The notes under the pieces are model-generated. The model was not told the origin of the DNA and searched no databases. It saw nothing but the letters and a program-made list of their open reading frames with translations. The position numbers were made by a program, and so were the translations under genes. From positions 62,001 to 126,000 of the forward strand of contig NZ_JAVIFX010000016.1 in NCBI RefSeq assembly GCF_031157255.1: a DNA stretch of 64,000 nt. Direction: 5' to 3'. This DNA is from Bradyrhizobium sp. LHD-71 (GTDB lineage Bacteria; Pseudomonadota; Alphaproteobacteria; Rhizobiales; Xanthobacteraceae). Shown here one piece after another: positions 45,466 through 53,386 of the stretch. Numbering within the stretch: the first letter of the stretch is position 1; each line of letters begins with the position of its first letter.

Positions 45466-45710
45466 GATGAGCCTTTCCCGGCCCGTGCGCCGGGCGTACT
45501 CAAAAATTTGCTCCGCAATTGCTCCAAACCGACTTTGGCCAATGGCCGCGGCTTAAATGGGGCAGCGCACGCAGTCATCATGACGCGCCGAAGAGTCGCG
45601 CGCAGCGAGACCTGTTACACACGCTTCGCAGCGCATGCTCGTGGAGGTCCGGTCCGACCAATCGCATGCTATGACATGGCTCAGGCATACAAGCGAGGGA
45701 GGGCCGACAA

Positions 45711-46463
45711 ATGCAGATCAACTTCAGCGGACAACGGGTGGTCGTCGCCGGCGGCAGCCGGGGAATCGGTCGATCCATCGCACTCGGGTTTGCAGGCGCC
45801 GGAGCGTCCGTGTCGATTTGTGCGCGCGGCCAATCCGGGCTGGATGCGACCGCGCAAGAAATAAGTGCACTGGGTGTAAAGGTTCATGCGCTCGCTTGTG
45901 ATCTCGCCGACAAAGAGGCGATCGAGGCTTACATCGCTGCTGCTGCAGACGCGCTCGGTGGGATCGACGTTCTCGTCAACAACGCATCCGGCTTTGGTGG
46001 CGGCGACAGTGAAGAGGGCTGGAAGAAGGGATTCGACATCGACGTGATGGCGACAGTGCGGGCGTCGAACGCAGCGATCCCGTATCTCGAACGCAGTGGC
46101 GGTGGCGCGATCCTCAATATCTCGTCGATCTCCGGGCTTGGCGCGAGTGCGAGGTCGACATCATACGCGGCAGTTAAAGCAGCCGTCATCAACTATACGA
46201 TGTCACAAGGATTGACGCTTGCGCGCAAGAAAATTCGCGTCAATGCGATCGCGCCTGGCTCGATCGAATTCCCTGGCGGCTTGTGGGAAGAGAACAAGAA
46301 ATCGAACCCGCAGCTCTACAAGGCAATTTTCGATTCCATTCCATGGGGGCGCCTCGGTAAGCCGGAGGAGATAGCCAACGCGGCGCTGTTCCTTTGCAGC
46401 AAGCACGCATCCTGGATTACCGGTCAGACGCTGACGGTCGACGGCGGTCAAGCATTGGGCTAG
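45711..46463 (+). CDS. Short-chain dehydrogenase/reductase
   Basis: 250 aa classical SDR, cytoplasmic, NAD(P)(H)-dependent. Motifs: cofactor loop GGSRGIGRSIA, NNASGFG, catalytic Ser in NISSISGLGA and the Tyr-x3-Lys in SYAAVKA. Typical C-terminal HASWITGQTLTVDGGQALG. An unusually strong GAGGGAGGG site precedes the ATG. It is divergent from the GT4 gene and 180 bp from the M24 peptidase. Substrate unknown. Confidence 0.92.
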   Translation: MQINFSGQRVVVAGGSRGIGRSIALGFAGAGASVSICARGQSGLDATAQEISALGVKVHALACDLADKEAIEAYIAAAADALGGIDVLVNNASGFGGGDSEEGWKKGFDIDVMATVRASNAAIPYLERSGGGAILNISSISGLGASARSTSYAAVKAAVINYTMSQGLTLARKKIRVNAIAPGSIEFPGGLWEENKKSNPQLYKAIFDSIPWGRLGKPEEIANAALFLCSKHASWITGQTLTVDGGQALG

Positions 46464-46643
46464 CGACCAACGGGCGGGGGCGAGATAGGATTAAAGGCCT
46501 GTTGCTGGGATCGCGCTTCAACAACGAAAGTGCGTATTCGCACGTGCGCGTTCCACGAGATTTGAGGAGCGCGCCTTCTGACCCAATGATAGTATCTCCG
46601 CAAGACGCGCCGCAGCGTCGTGCCAAATCGGAGGGAACCGCAG

Positions 46644-47825
46644 ATGGCTCTTGCAGAGACGGAGACCCGCAAACCCATTCCGTTCAATGTCGAGCACCTC
46701 GACCGGCTGTTGGATGAGGCCGGAATTGACGTGCTCGTCGCTACATCGAAGCACAACATTCAGTATCTGCTTGGCGGCTATCGCTTCTTCTTTTTCGACA
46801 GCATGGATGCGGTTGGTGTGACCCGGTATTTGCCGGCGCTGGTCTATCGCAAGGGCAAGCCCGAGCAGGCTGCCTATATCGGTTGCGGCATGGAGTCCTA
46901 CGAGCAGGAACTTGGCAAATTCTGGCCCGCCAATCTTGATTTGTCGGTGCTGGGCAGCAAGGAAACGATGCAGCAGGCCTTGGATCACATCAAGAAACTC
47001 ACCGGCGTGCGACGGGTGGGGGTGGAATCGGGCTTTATGCCGGCTGACGGTGAAGCGGTGCTGCGACAGGGATTGTCGAACTGCGACATTGTCGATGCGG
47101 TATTTCCGCTGGAACGGCTTCGCGCGTGCAAGACACCCGAGGAAATCGGCTATCTGCGTGAGGCGTCGGAGCGCGTCGTCGCCTCGATGCTGGCGACCTT
47201 CGCACAATGCAAGCCGGGCATGACGAAGCAGGAGGTCAACGAGACGCTGCGCCGCGAAGAGGTCAATCGTGGTCTCGTGTTCGACTACTGTTTGCTGACC
47301 GCTGGGACCAGTCTTAATCGCGCGCCATCCGAGCAGCGCCTCGCTCCTGGCGATATCATGTCGCTCGACTCCGGCGGCAACTATAAGGGCTATATCGGCG
47401 ACCTTTGTCGGATGGGCATCCTCGGGACGGCTCCCGATGCTGAGCTTGTCGATCTGCTCGGCTTCATCGAAGAGGTGCAACAGGCTGCGCGCAAGCCGGT
47501 TAGACGCGGCGGTCGGGGAGGTGACGTCATCGACGTTGCCGAGGCGATGCTGGATGGGTCGCCGCATCGCAAGTACACACATTACATGGCGCATGGCATG
47601 GGTCTGGTCACCCATGAAGCGCCGCGGCTCATGAACAATCCACGCATGTCCTACACGGGCTATGACATGGACCGACCGCTCGAAAGTGGCATGGTGATCT
47701 CGATCGAGACGACCATGTCCCATCCCAAACGCGGCTTCATCAAGCTGGAAGACACGGTGCTGGTGACGGACGACGGCTATGAAGCGCTTGGCGACGGGGG
47801 ACGCGGCTGGAACAGGGCCGGCTGA
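46644..47825 (+). CDS. M24-family metallopeptidase, Xaa-Pro aminopeptidase-like
   Basis: 393 aa from the ATG at 46644 with a GGAGGGA site. N-terminal creatinase-type domain (about residues 10-150) then pita-bread catalytic domain. Metal ligands visible in order: Asp in LDSGGNYKGYIGDLC (both Asp), His in HYMAHGMGLVTHEA, Glu in ISIETTMSHP and Glu in KLEDTVLVT. The family also includes creatinases and DMSP lyases (DddP), so the exact substrate is not fixed. It follows the SDR gene at 180 bp and may share a catabolic role. Confidence 0.92.
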   Translation: MALAETETRKPIPFNVEHLDRLLDEAGIDVLVATSKHNIQYLLGGYRFFFFDSMDAVGVTRYLPALVYRKGKPEQAAYIGCGMESYEQELGKFWPANLDLSVLGSKETMQQALDHIKKLTGVRRVGVESGFMPADGEAVLRQGLSNCDIVDAVFPLERLRACKTPEEIGYLREASERVVASMLATFAQCKPGMTKQEVNETLRREEVNRGLVFDYCLLTAGTSLNRAPSEQRLAPGDIMSLDSGGNYKGYIGDLCRMGILGTAPDAELVDLLGFIEEVQQAARKPVRRGGRGGDVIDVAEAMLDGSPHRKYTHYMAHGMGLVTHEAPRLMNNPRMSYTGYDMDRPLESGMVISIETTMSHPKRGFIKLEDTVLVTDDGYEALGDGGRGWNRAG

Positions 47826-48059
47826 TGAGAAGTGTTTGGCCAGCTAAGCACGAAAGTTAACTGCCATCTGCCGGTCAAATGGCGCCTCACGCCTGATCCA
47901 GACCTAGCTCGGCGGTGGTTTTGCGAGTGGCGGCGGCGCGTCCATCCGATCCTGATGAACCTCGTCACTCGACGACTCTCGTGGAAGTAAAGTCATTCCG
48001 CTCTAAGCGCCTCGTCGGCAATCACTCAAACACCTGGAAGCGTCGGAGAGTCTTGGCGC

Positions 48060-48300
48060 GCTCCGGCTCGGCAATCGCCTGATCGCCGCGAGGCCGGCAA
48101 AAATCAGAACCAGGCTCAGCAGGGCATCGGGGAGGGTTGCTCGCTCAGCAGCAGCATGCCCCACGCGCGACGCCGAACAGCGGCACCAGAAAATTGTTGA
48201 ACGACGCAATCCCGGCGCCCGCGCGTGTCCGCGGCCGTGTTGATGATTCCGAGGCCGACGTTGCCCATTGAACTTTGCTCCGTAGCGACGGCTTCGCGTG
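48060..48300 (-). pseudogene. Decayed EamA/DMT-family transporter, C-terminal fragment
   Basis: Three frames have to be joined to read the family's C-terminal sequence: AGAGIASFNNFLVPLFGVA, then WGMLLLSEQPSP, then DALLSLVLIFAGLAAIRR. That is the last two helices of an EamA drug/metabolite exporter. At least two frameshifts break it and nothing upstream is readable. 47826-48059, between it and the peptidase gene, holds nothing I recognise. Confidence 0.7.
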
Positions 48301-48421
48301 AAAGGCTGCATTGTGTTGGTCGCCGTGTAGAGTTACCCGATCAATGCACGTCATCGTCCAACTAATCTGAGGTCAGTCAATCACCGACTCCCAAGCGTAC
48401 GGCGAGGCGAGCACGCATCCT

Positions 48422-49108
48422 CTAAATCGCAATTCCAAAAATGTCCTTGAAGCCGTTATGACCGTGAGGCGTGATCGAGACGGCGCGCGTGCCAGGGATC
48501 CGGGCGATCCATTCGAGCTCAAAGCAGCGATCGGCGAACGCAGCGCCGATCGCGCCGGCAAGATGTGGCCTTTGTTCCGTCCAATCAAGGCACGGACGGC
48601 AGAAGACCCGCCTGAGGCGGGCGAGGGCAGGAACGTTGATGCCGAATTCTTGGAGCACCCGGACCCCGCGGGGAGTGATCTCGCCACCATCCTCCGATAA
48701 AAGCAGGGAGTCGGATCGCACAAGAGCGCTTGTCAATGCGACCCCAAGGTGTCCGGCCAGATGGTCGTAGCAGGTGCGGGCTTTGCGAAGAGTTTCATCG
48801 CGCACGGATGCAGGTCGTCGCCGCCGTGAGTTTGCGGCCGTGAGTACCAGGGCTGACTCCAATATGGATGCGACACGCGACGATGCGAGACGGTAGTATA
48901 CATGCCGTCCCTCTTTCACCCGAGCCACGATCTCCGCATCCGTCAGCTGGGCGAGATGCCAGCTCACCGTCTGCGCTGTCAGCCCGGCATCGTTGGCAAG
49001 GCCTCCCGCTGACCGAGTTCCGCCATCCATCAGGACAAGAAGCATCTTGGCCCTAGCCGGATTGCCGATCAGCGCGCCGATTTCGGCGAGTTCATTTGCA
49101 GTTGTCAT
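48422..49108 (-). CDS. ArsR-like winged-helix transcriptional regulator
   Basis: 228 aa from the ATG at 49106-49108; a longer in-frame start at 49231 overlaps the operator region. The N-terminal 90 residues are an ArsR-type wHTH (ANELAEIGALIGNPARAKMLLVLMDG, AGGLANDAGLTAQTVSWHLAQLTDAEIVARVKEGRHVYYRL). The C-terminal 130 residues form an unusual second domain with two cysteines close together (RVFCRPCLDW), which could bind metal or sense thiols. It is divergent from the alpha/beta hydrolase, with a perfect dyad between, so it very likely represses that pair. Confidence 0.9.
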   Translation of the reverse strand: MTTANELAEIGALIGNPARAKMLLVLMDGGTRSAGGLANDAGLTAQTVSWHLAQLTDAEIVARVKEGRHVYYRLASSRVASILESALVLTAANSRRRRPASVRDETLRKARTCYDHLAGHLGVALTSALVRSDSLLLSEDGGEITPRGVRVLQEFGINVPALARLRRVFCRPCLDWTEQRPHLAGAIGAAFADRCFELEWIARIPGTRAVSITPHGHNGFKDIFGIAI

Positions 49109-49148
49109 GCCAGATAGATAGACGCCGACAAGCCATGTGTGAACGACC

Positions 49149-49174
49149 GACACTTCGATCATGCTCGAAGTGTC
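49149..49174. promoter_or_regulatory. Perfect 10-bp-arm dyad, likely ArsR-type operator
   Basis: GACACTTCGA (49149-49158) and TCGAAGTGTC (49165-49174), exact reverse complements, 6-bp centre. It lies midway between the divergent regulator (start 49108) and hydrolase (start 49230), 40-55 bp from each. The length and perfection make it the strongest operator candidate in the window. Confidence 0.8.
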
Positions 49175-49205
49175 AGCAGGAACCGCGCTGCTGTGAAACA
49201 CGTTC

Positions 49206-49218
49206 CCGGTTAAACCGG
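49206..49218. promoter_or_regulatory. 13-bp palindrome just before the hydrolase start
   Basis: CCGGTTAAACCGG, symmetric around one central base, 12 bp upstream of the ATG at 49230 and overlapping the expected ribosome-site region. It could be a second repressor site or a translation control element. Confidence 0.5.
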
Positions 49219-49229
49219 ATGAGCCTCGC

Positions 49230-50219
49230 ATGTTGCAGCAGAACGTTCCGAAACTGGATGCCCGTGAACAGCACTTCTGGATCCCCGGACCGCGTCCGGG
49301 ACTGAAGCTCTTTTTGCGACACCTGCCGCCCCGCGTCCGCGTGGAACAACCACGTCCTGTCCTTTACGTACATGGCGGGACCTTTCCGTCAGGACTGTCG
49401 ATCGCGCATCGGTTCGACGGGTACTCCTGGCGTGATGCCTTATGCGCGGCAGGATTTGATGTCTGGGGTTTCGATTTTTGTGGGTTCGGATTTTCCGACC
49501 GATACCCTGAGATGCATGAACCGTCGGATCAACATCCATCACTCTGTCGTGCGCCGGATGCCGCGAAACAGGTATCATGTGCCGCCAAGTTCATCCTTGA
49601 GCATCATGCGGTCTCCCGGCTTTCGATCATCGCGCATTCCTGGGGATCGATGCCAGCATCCCACTTCGCCGGTTCGCACCAGGCTTTGGTCGCCCGGCTT
49701 GTGCTTTTTGGCCCGATCGCGCGGCGTCCACCACGGCGCTATGAAACCCCGCCCGCGCCACCGGCGTGGCGCATCGTCACGCTCCAGGATCAATGGGATC
49801 GATTTGTCGAGGATGTGCCTGCCAACGTGCCACCGGTTCTCTCGCGAGAGCACTTCGATGAATGGGGCGAGCGCTATCTGGACTCGGACCCGGAGAGCCG
49901 CGGTCACAATCCGGTCGGCGTGAAGATTCCAACAGGTCCGTTTACGGATATTCTCCACACTTGGCATGGGCGTCTCGCGTACGAACCGTCACTGGTGAAG
50001 GCCCCTATAGCAATTATTCGTGGAGAATGGGACGGGTTGATTCCCGACAGTGATGCGCGCTGGCTCTTCGACGCTTTCAGCGCGTCGCCGGAGAAGCGCG
50101 ATGTGAAGATCAGCCGTGCCACCCATTTGATGCACCTGGAGGCAATGCGGTTCGCGCTTTATCGCGAAAGCATTTCGTTTCTCTGCGCGGATGATCAGGA
50201 AGCGCCAACCCCAGCATGA
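49230..50219 (+). CDS. Alpha/beta hydrolase
   Basis: 329 aa, cytoplasmic by lack of a signal peptide. Core motifs: VLYVHGGTFPSGLS (oxyanion), nucleophile Ser137 in IIAHSWGSMPAS, Asp in RGEWDGLIPD and His in ATHLMHLE. It is closest in layout to the lysophospholipase/proline-iminopeptidase group. It follows the palindrome at 49206-49218 and is 13 bp before the ABM gene, so the two are a unit controlled by the divergent regulator. Confidence 0.91.
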   Translation: MLQQNVPKLDAREQHFWIPGPRPGLKLFLRHLPPRVRVEQPRPVLYVHGGTFPSGLSIAHRFDGYSWRDALCAAGFDVWGFDFCGFGFSDRYPEMHEPSDQHPSLCRAPDAAKQVSCAAKFILEHHAVSRLSIIAHSWGSMPASHFAGSHQALVARLVLFGPIARRPPRRYETPPAPPAWRIVTLQDQWDRFVEDVPANVPPVLSREHFDEWGERYLDSDPESRGHNPVGVKIPTGPFTDILHTWHGRLAYEPSLVKAPIAIIRGEWDGLIPDSDARWLFDAFSASPEKRDVKISRATHLMHLEAMRFALYRESISFLCADDQEAPTPA

Positions 50220-50232
50220 GAAAGGAGAAGGC

Positions 50233-50946
50233 ATGTTTGTCGTAATTTTTGAAGTGCAGCCGAAAGCAGGGCGCTGGGACGATTACCTGGACCTGGCCAA
50301 GCAGCTAAAGCCGAAGCTCGAAGCGACCGATGGATTTATTGACAACGAGAGATTTAAAAGCAAGCAGGACGAGGGGCGTGTCTTGTCTCTCTCGACTTGG
50401 CGGGACGAGAAGGCGGTGGTGCGCTGGCGAACCCATGAAGGACATCACGGTGTCCAAGAGAAGGGCCGGTTTGAAGTGTTTCAGGACTATCACTTGCGCG
50501 TTGGCGAGGTGATAACCGATACTCAGCCGCCGGCGGGACATCCTCTCGCGCAGACTCGGCTCGATGAGACCGAAGTTGGCGCTGCCAAGGCAGTGACTCT
50601 TACCGAGATCTTGCCATCGGAAGGAGCGACGCTAGCGAGCCGGTCCGACCTGCTTGTCTCTCATCTTGAACTCGATCCGACTGCGCCTGGATTGTTGTCT
50701 CACGATGTATTCGAGAGCATCTACAACCCTGGCAAGCTCGTCTTGCTGGCGTCCTGGAAGACTGCAGACGCGGCCAAAACCTGGCAGCCGGACCAACCCC
50801 ATGCTGTTCGGAGCCTGCGGCACCGACGGGTCCGCGTCATTCGAGACTATGGGATGTTTGAACGGCGGGAGGCGCCGCAATATTATCCAGACGTGGATCG
50901 CAAGAAGGGTTCCGGCCTCCAGACCGGTCTGCGGGCGGCGCGGTAG
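50233..50946 (+). CDS. Two-domain ABM (antibiotic biosynthesis monooxygenase) family protein
   Basis: 237 aa from the ATG at 50233 with an AAGGAGAAGG site. Two dimeric alpha/beta-barrel repeats: residues 1-100 (MFVVIFEVQPKAGRWDDYLDLA...VLSLSTWRDEKAV) and about 125-215 (LLASWKTADAAKTW). Single-domain members are cofactor-free quinol monooxygenases or haem degraders. The tandem form could give an intramolecular dimer. It forms an operon with the hydrolase, which suggests that the pair handles a phenolic or quinone-like compound; no ligand residues are certain. Confidence 0.88.
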   Translation: MFVVIFEVQPKAGRWDDYLDLAKQLKPKLEATDGFIDNERFKSKQDEGRVLSLSTWRDEKAVVRWRTHEGHHGVQEKGRFEVFQDYHLRVGEVITDTQPPAGHPLAQTRLDETEVGAAKAVTLTEILPSEGATLASRSDLLVSHLELDPTAPGLLSHDVFESIYNPGKLVLLASWKTADAAKTWQPDQPHAVRSLRHRRVRVIRDYGMFERREAPQYYPDVDRKKGSGLQTGLRAAR

Positions 50947-50955
50947 CTCGAGCGG

Positions 50956-51033
50956 TGGTGCACGTGGCATGATCAAACGTGCGGACTCAACCCTTCGGAG
51001 GACCGCGCTTCAATCCAGCTGAGCTACTTGTGC
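50956..51033 (-). pseudogene. Degenerate tRNA-Arg(CCG)-like sequence
   Basis: 78 bp on the minus strand, one base longer than a normal tRNA-Arg with CCA. GTAGCTCAGCTGGAT (D arm) and CTCCGAAG (anticodon loop, CCG) match the alphaproteobacterial consensus exactly and the 3' end keeps ACCA. Acceptor pairing is only 5 of 7, the D stem has an inserted base (GAAGC for GAGC), the anticodon stem is broken, and the T loop has lost a base and gained C-to-T and G-to-A changes. So it is non-functional. Decayed tRNA genes are common marks of integrative-element attachment sites. Confidence 0.55.
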
Positions 51034-51353
51034 CGTCGCTCAATAACTAGCGCCCCTAATTTCGTAGGCCGGCGACAGCCTCCGTTCCGTTTGAGGCAAT
51101 TCGCCGGTCGCTGCACGCGTGGTTTGGCCGGAGCCGTGCGCTCAAGCGCGCTGACGTTGCCCTTGTATCCCGCCATGAGTTTCGCATTTCCTTCCCGGCT
51201 CTCGGCCAACCGATTTGCCGCTGCCGGTATCCGTCTCTACCACTGTGCTCGGCGACCACGTCATAAGTTGGCGGCCAACGTGTTGACGTATATGCTTCGG
51301 CCGATCGCTCGCGATTTGCACGAGCGACGCCGGGATTTTGCGCGGAGTTATCA
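51034..51353. other. Region without a recognised gene
   Basis: 320 bp between the tRNA remnant and the phosphotransferase. Open frames on both strands show no family signature. It may be decayed mobile DNA next to the attachment site. Confidence 0.4.
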
Positions 51354-52085
51354 GTGGGATGGGAGACACTCGGGCTATGGGGTGAAGAGGTCAGTCGCGT
51401 CGAACCACTCGCTGGCGGTGTGGCCAACGACGTATGGAGCGTACGGGTCCGAGGGCGCCTCGCGGTGGCGCGTCTTGGCGCTAGGAGCGACGCTGATCTC
51501 GCGTGGGAAACTAGGCTCTTGCAACACCTTGATCGCGACGGTCTGACAGTGCCGGTACCGATCCCGACGACGGACGGACGGTTGTTTGCGCACGGTCTTG
51601 TGGTGATGACTTACGTGGAAGGCGGACCGCCCGAGACGGAGGCCGACTGGCGTCGCGTGGCCGAGATGCTCCGCCGCCTGCATCGGTTGACCGAAGGCTG
51701 GCCGCAGCGCCCAGGTTGGCGATCGTCGACCGACCTCCTGCGCGCCGAGATCGGGACAAAGATCGATCTCAGTGCGATGCCGCCGGAGGGAGTTACTCGA
51801 TGCCGCGCCGCGTGGGCGCGGCTCGTCGGAGGTCAGACCTGCGTCGTCCACGGCGACCCGAACCCGCGCAACATCCGCATGACCGCAGATCGAGTTGCGA
51901 TGATCGACTGGGACGAGGCGCACGTCGACGTGCCTGACCTCGATCTGGCGCTACCGCATAACGCTGCCGGCCTCGACGAAGGTGCGTATGACATCGCCGC
52001 GCAAGCGTCCGCCGCATGGGAAGCCGCCGTCTGCTGGGACGACGAGTACTCAATCAAGCGACTTGCCGAAGTTCGAGCGGTCTGA
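51354..52085 (+). CDS. Aminoglycoside phosphotransferase-like (APH) family protein
   Basis: 243 aa, GTG start with GGAG 8-9 bp upstream. Kinase-like fold: N-lobe with the glycine-containing loop LAGGVANDVWSVRV, hinge VMTYVEGGPP, catalytic loop VVHGDPNPRNIRM and metal site IDWDEA. These are complete, so it is probably active. The family phosphorylates small hydroxyl compounds, including antibiotics, choline and others. Short for the family (most are 280-340 aa) but without a missing motif. First intact gene inside the accessory region. Confidence 0.88.
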   Translation: MGWETLGLWGEEVSRVEPLAGGVANDVWSVRVRGRLAVARLGARSDADLAWETRLLQHLDRDGLTVPVPIPTTDGRLFAHGLVVMTYVEGGPPETEADWRRVAEMLRRLHRLTEGWPQRPGWRSSTDLLRAEIGTKIDLSAMPPEGVTRCRAAWARLVGGQTCVVHGDPNPRNIRMTADRVAMIDWDEAHVDVPDLDLALPHNAAGLDEGAYDIAAQASAAWEAAVCWDDEYSIKRLAEVRAV

Positions 52086-52104
52086 ACAGGGACAGCGGCT
52101 CGGC

Positions 52105-52123
52105 GACCGCTTTCGGTCATTTT
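52105..52123 (+). terminator. Weak terminator after the phosphotransferase gene
   Basis: GACCG, loop CTTT, CGGTC, then ATTTTT. The stem is only 5 bp. 52124-52341 holds nothing else recognised. Confidence 0.35.
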
Positions 52124-52341
52124 TGACGGATTTCGGCAGGTTGATGTCCGTCCTGCCATAACGCTGCAGCAGGCAGGCCAGGGCGTTGGGTAATGCTGGC
52201 CGTTAGCGGTCTGTTACAGATCGAGGTCATTTAAATAGGGGCAGCGCATACATTTCCGACGGAGAAATCAGTCTTGTTCTCCCTTCAAAATGACCCCAGA
52301 TGCCATTCGGTGAACTGGTCCGGATATGGCATGGCTAGCCG

Positions 52342-52773
52342 TTACCGAATACCACCGAGTGGTTCTGCCAGTCCGATGAGAAGTCCTTCGGGGCCACGGA
52401 TGTAGCAGAGCCGATACGAGTCCTCGTACTGAACGACTTCGCCGACGAGCTGCGCACCTTGCTTGCGAAGTCTGGTGAGTGTTTCGTCGATGTCGCTCAC
52501 TGTAAACATGGCGCGGAGATAGCCGAAGGCGTTCACCGGGGCGTTCCGGTGATCAGCGGCTACAGACGGGGCGAGAAAACGCGAGAGCTCAAGGCGGCTA
52601 TGGCCGTCGGGAGTGGCCATCATGGCGATCTCGACGCGCTGATTACCCAGGCCAGTAATGCGTCCGGCCCATTCTCCTTCAACCATGCCTCGCCCCTCAA
52701 GCGTCAGGCCAAGTTCGGTGAAGAAAGAGACCGCGTCATCGAGGGATTCCACCACGATGCCGACATTGTCCAT
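52342..52773 (-). CDS. VOC/glyoxalase-superfamily protein
   Basis: 143 aa, two beta-alpha-beta-beta-beta units. It starts MDNVGIVVESLDDAVSFFTELGLTLEGR with a later metal-site-like Glu in GLLIGLAEPLG. Such proteins bind a divalent metal and act on glutathione adducts, dioxygenase substrates or drugs. It is monocistronic. The paired CTACAnTGTAG-type motif upstream suggests control by a TetR-type repressor, not encoded nearby. Confidence 0.87.
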   Translation of the reverse strand: MDNVGIVVESLDDAVSFFTELGLTLEGRGMVEGEWAGRITGLGNQRVEIAMMATPDGHSRLELSRFLAPSVAADHRNAPVNAFGYLRAMFTVSDIDETLTRLRKQGAQLVGEVVQYEDSYRLCYIRGPEGLLIGLAEPLGGIR

Positions 52774-53386
52774 TCGTAGTAATTTACTTTTGTCATGATC
52801 TCGGTCGTGTCCATGGTGATGGTGTAGTTGCCGAACGGTAGCTACTACAGCGTAGAACGGTCGCCACTACAGTGTAGACAGCCAATCCGACGCGGGCCGC
52901 ATGCTGCGCTTCACGGGGCATGGAAAGAGTTCTACGCACTATGCGAGCACTTGTTCCAGGAGCGAAGCAATGTCGCCCCGGTACCACACCATGTTCGTGA
53001 TCCGAACCGCCAAAGATTTTTCGACCGAAGACCTTTACGGCTTCGTCGCATCAACGAGAGCGCGAGGGTATTTTCGGAGATCCGCCGGGATCGCCGCTTC
53101 TGATGATTTGCGACCCTCGCCGCCGCCTGCCCGATAGCCAAGGCTGGTTAGTTCGGAGTAACGGCCTGCCGGACTTTCGCGGCGAGTTCCTTGGCTGGGG
53201 TTTCGGTGTCGACTGTCAAGAGGAAACACTGTGCCCGCACAGGCCCTTTGGGTAGGAGAAACAATCTTCGTCTTCGAAAGCACGCATACGCTGGTGACGT
53301 CCGTCGTTGTCACGGCCGGTCCGGGCGGACCGTTCAGAATTTCGAGTTTCCTCGTCAAGACAGTCGTCGATCGAGTGACAGAAGGA
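52774..53386. other. Long gap without a supported gene
   Basis: 613 bp between the VOC and LLM genes. It carries the paired operator-like motif at 52845-52877 and the VOC promoter. Several frames of 80-150 codons are open on both strands but none has family similarity, a ribosome site or sensible composition. Possibly decayed mobile DNA. Confidence 0.45.
52845..52877. promoter_or_regulatory. Tandem TetR-type operator candidates upstream of the VOC gene
   Basis: CTACAGCGTAG (52845-52855) and CTACAGTGTAG (52867-52877), each nearly palindromic and 22 bp apart centre to centre, about two helical turns. They lie 72-104 bp upstream of the VOC start on the minus strand. The pattern CTACAnTGTAG is a known style of TetR-family operator; the repressor is unknown. 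Confidence 0.55.

Noticed and set aside
45650-45660. CGGTCCGACCA, like a FadR-type GntR site, before the SDR gene
   Set aside because: Only one imperfect copy and no such regulator nearby; frequency by chance is high in GC-rich DNA.
46530-46543. Small hairpin GTGCG-TATT-CGCAC between SDR and peptidase genes
   Set aside because: 5-bp stem, no T run; too weak to call a terminator.
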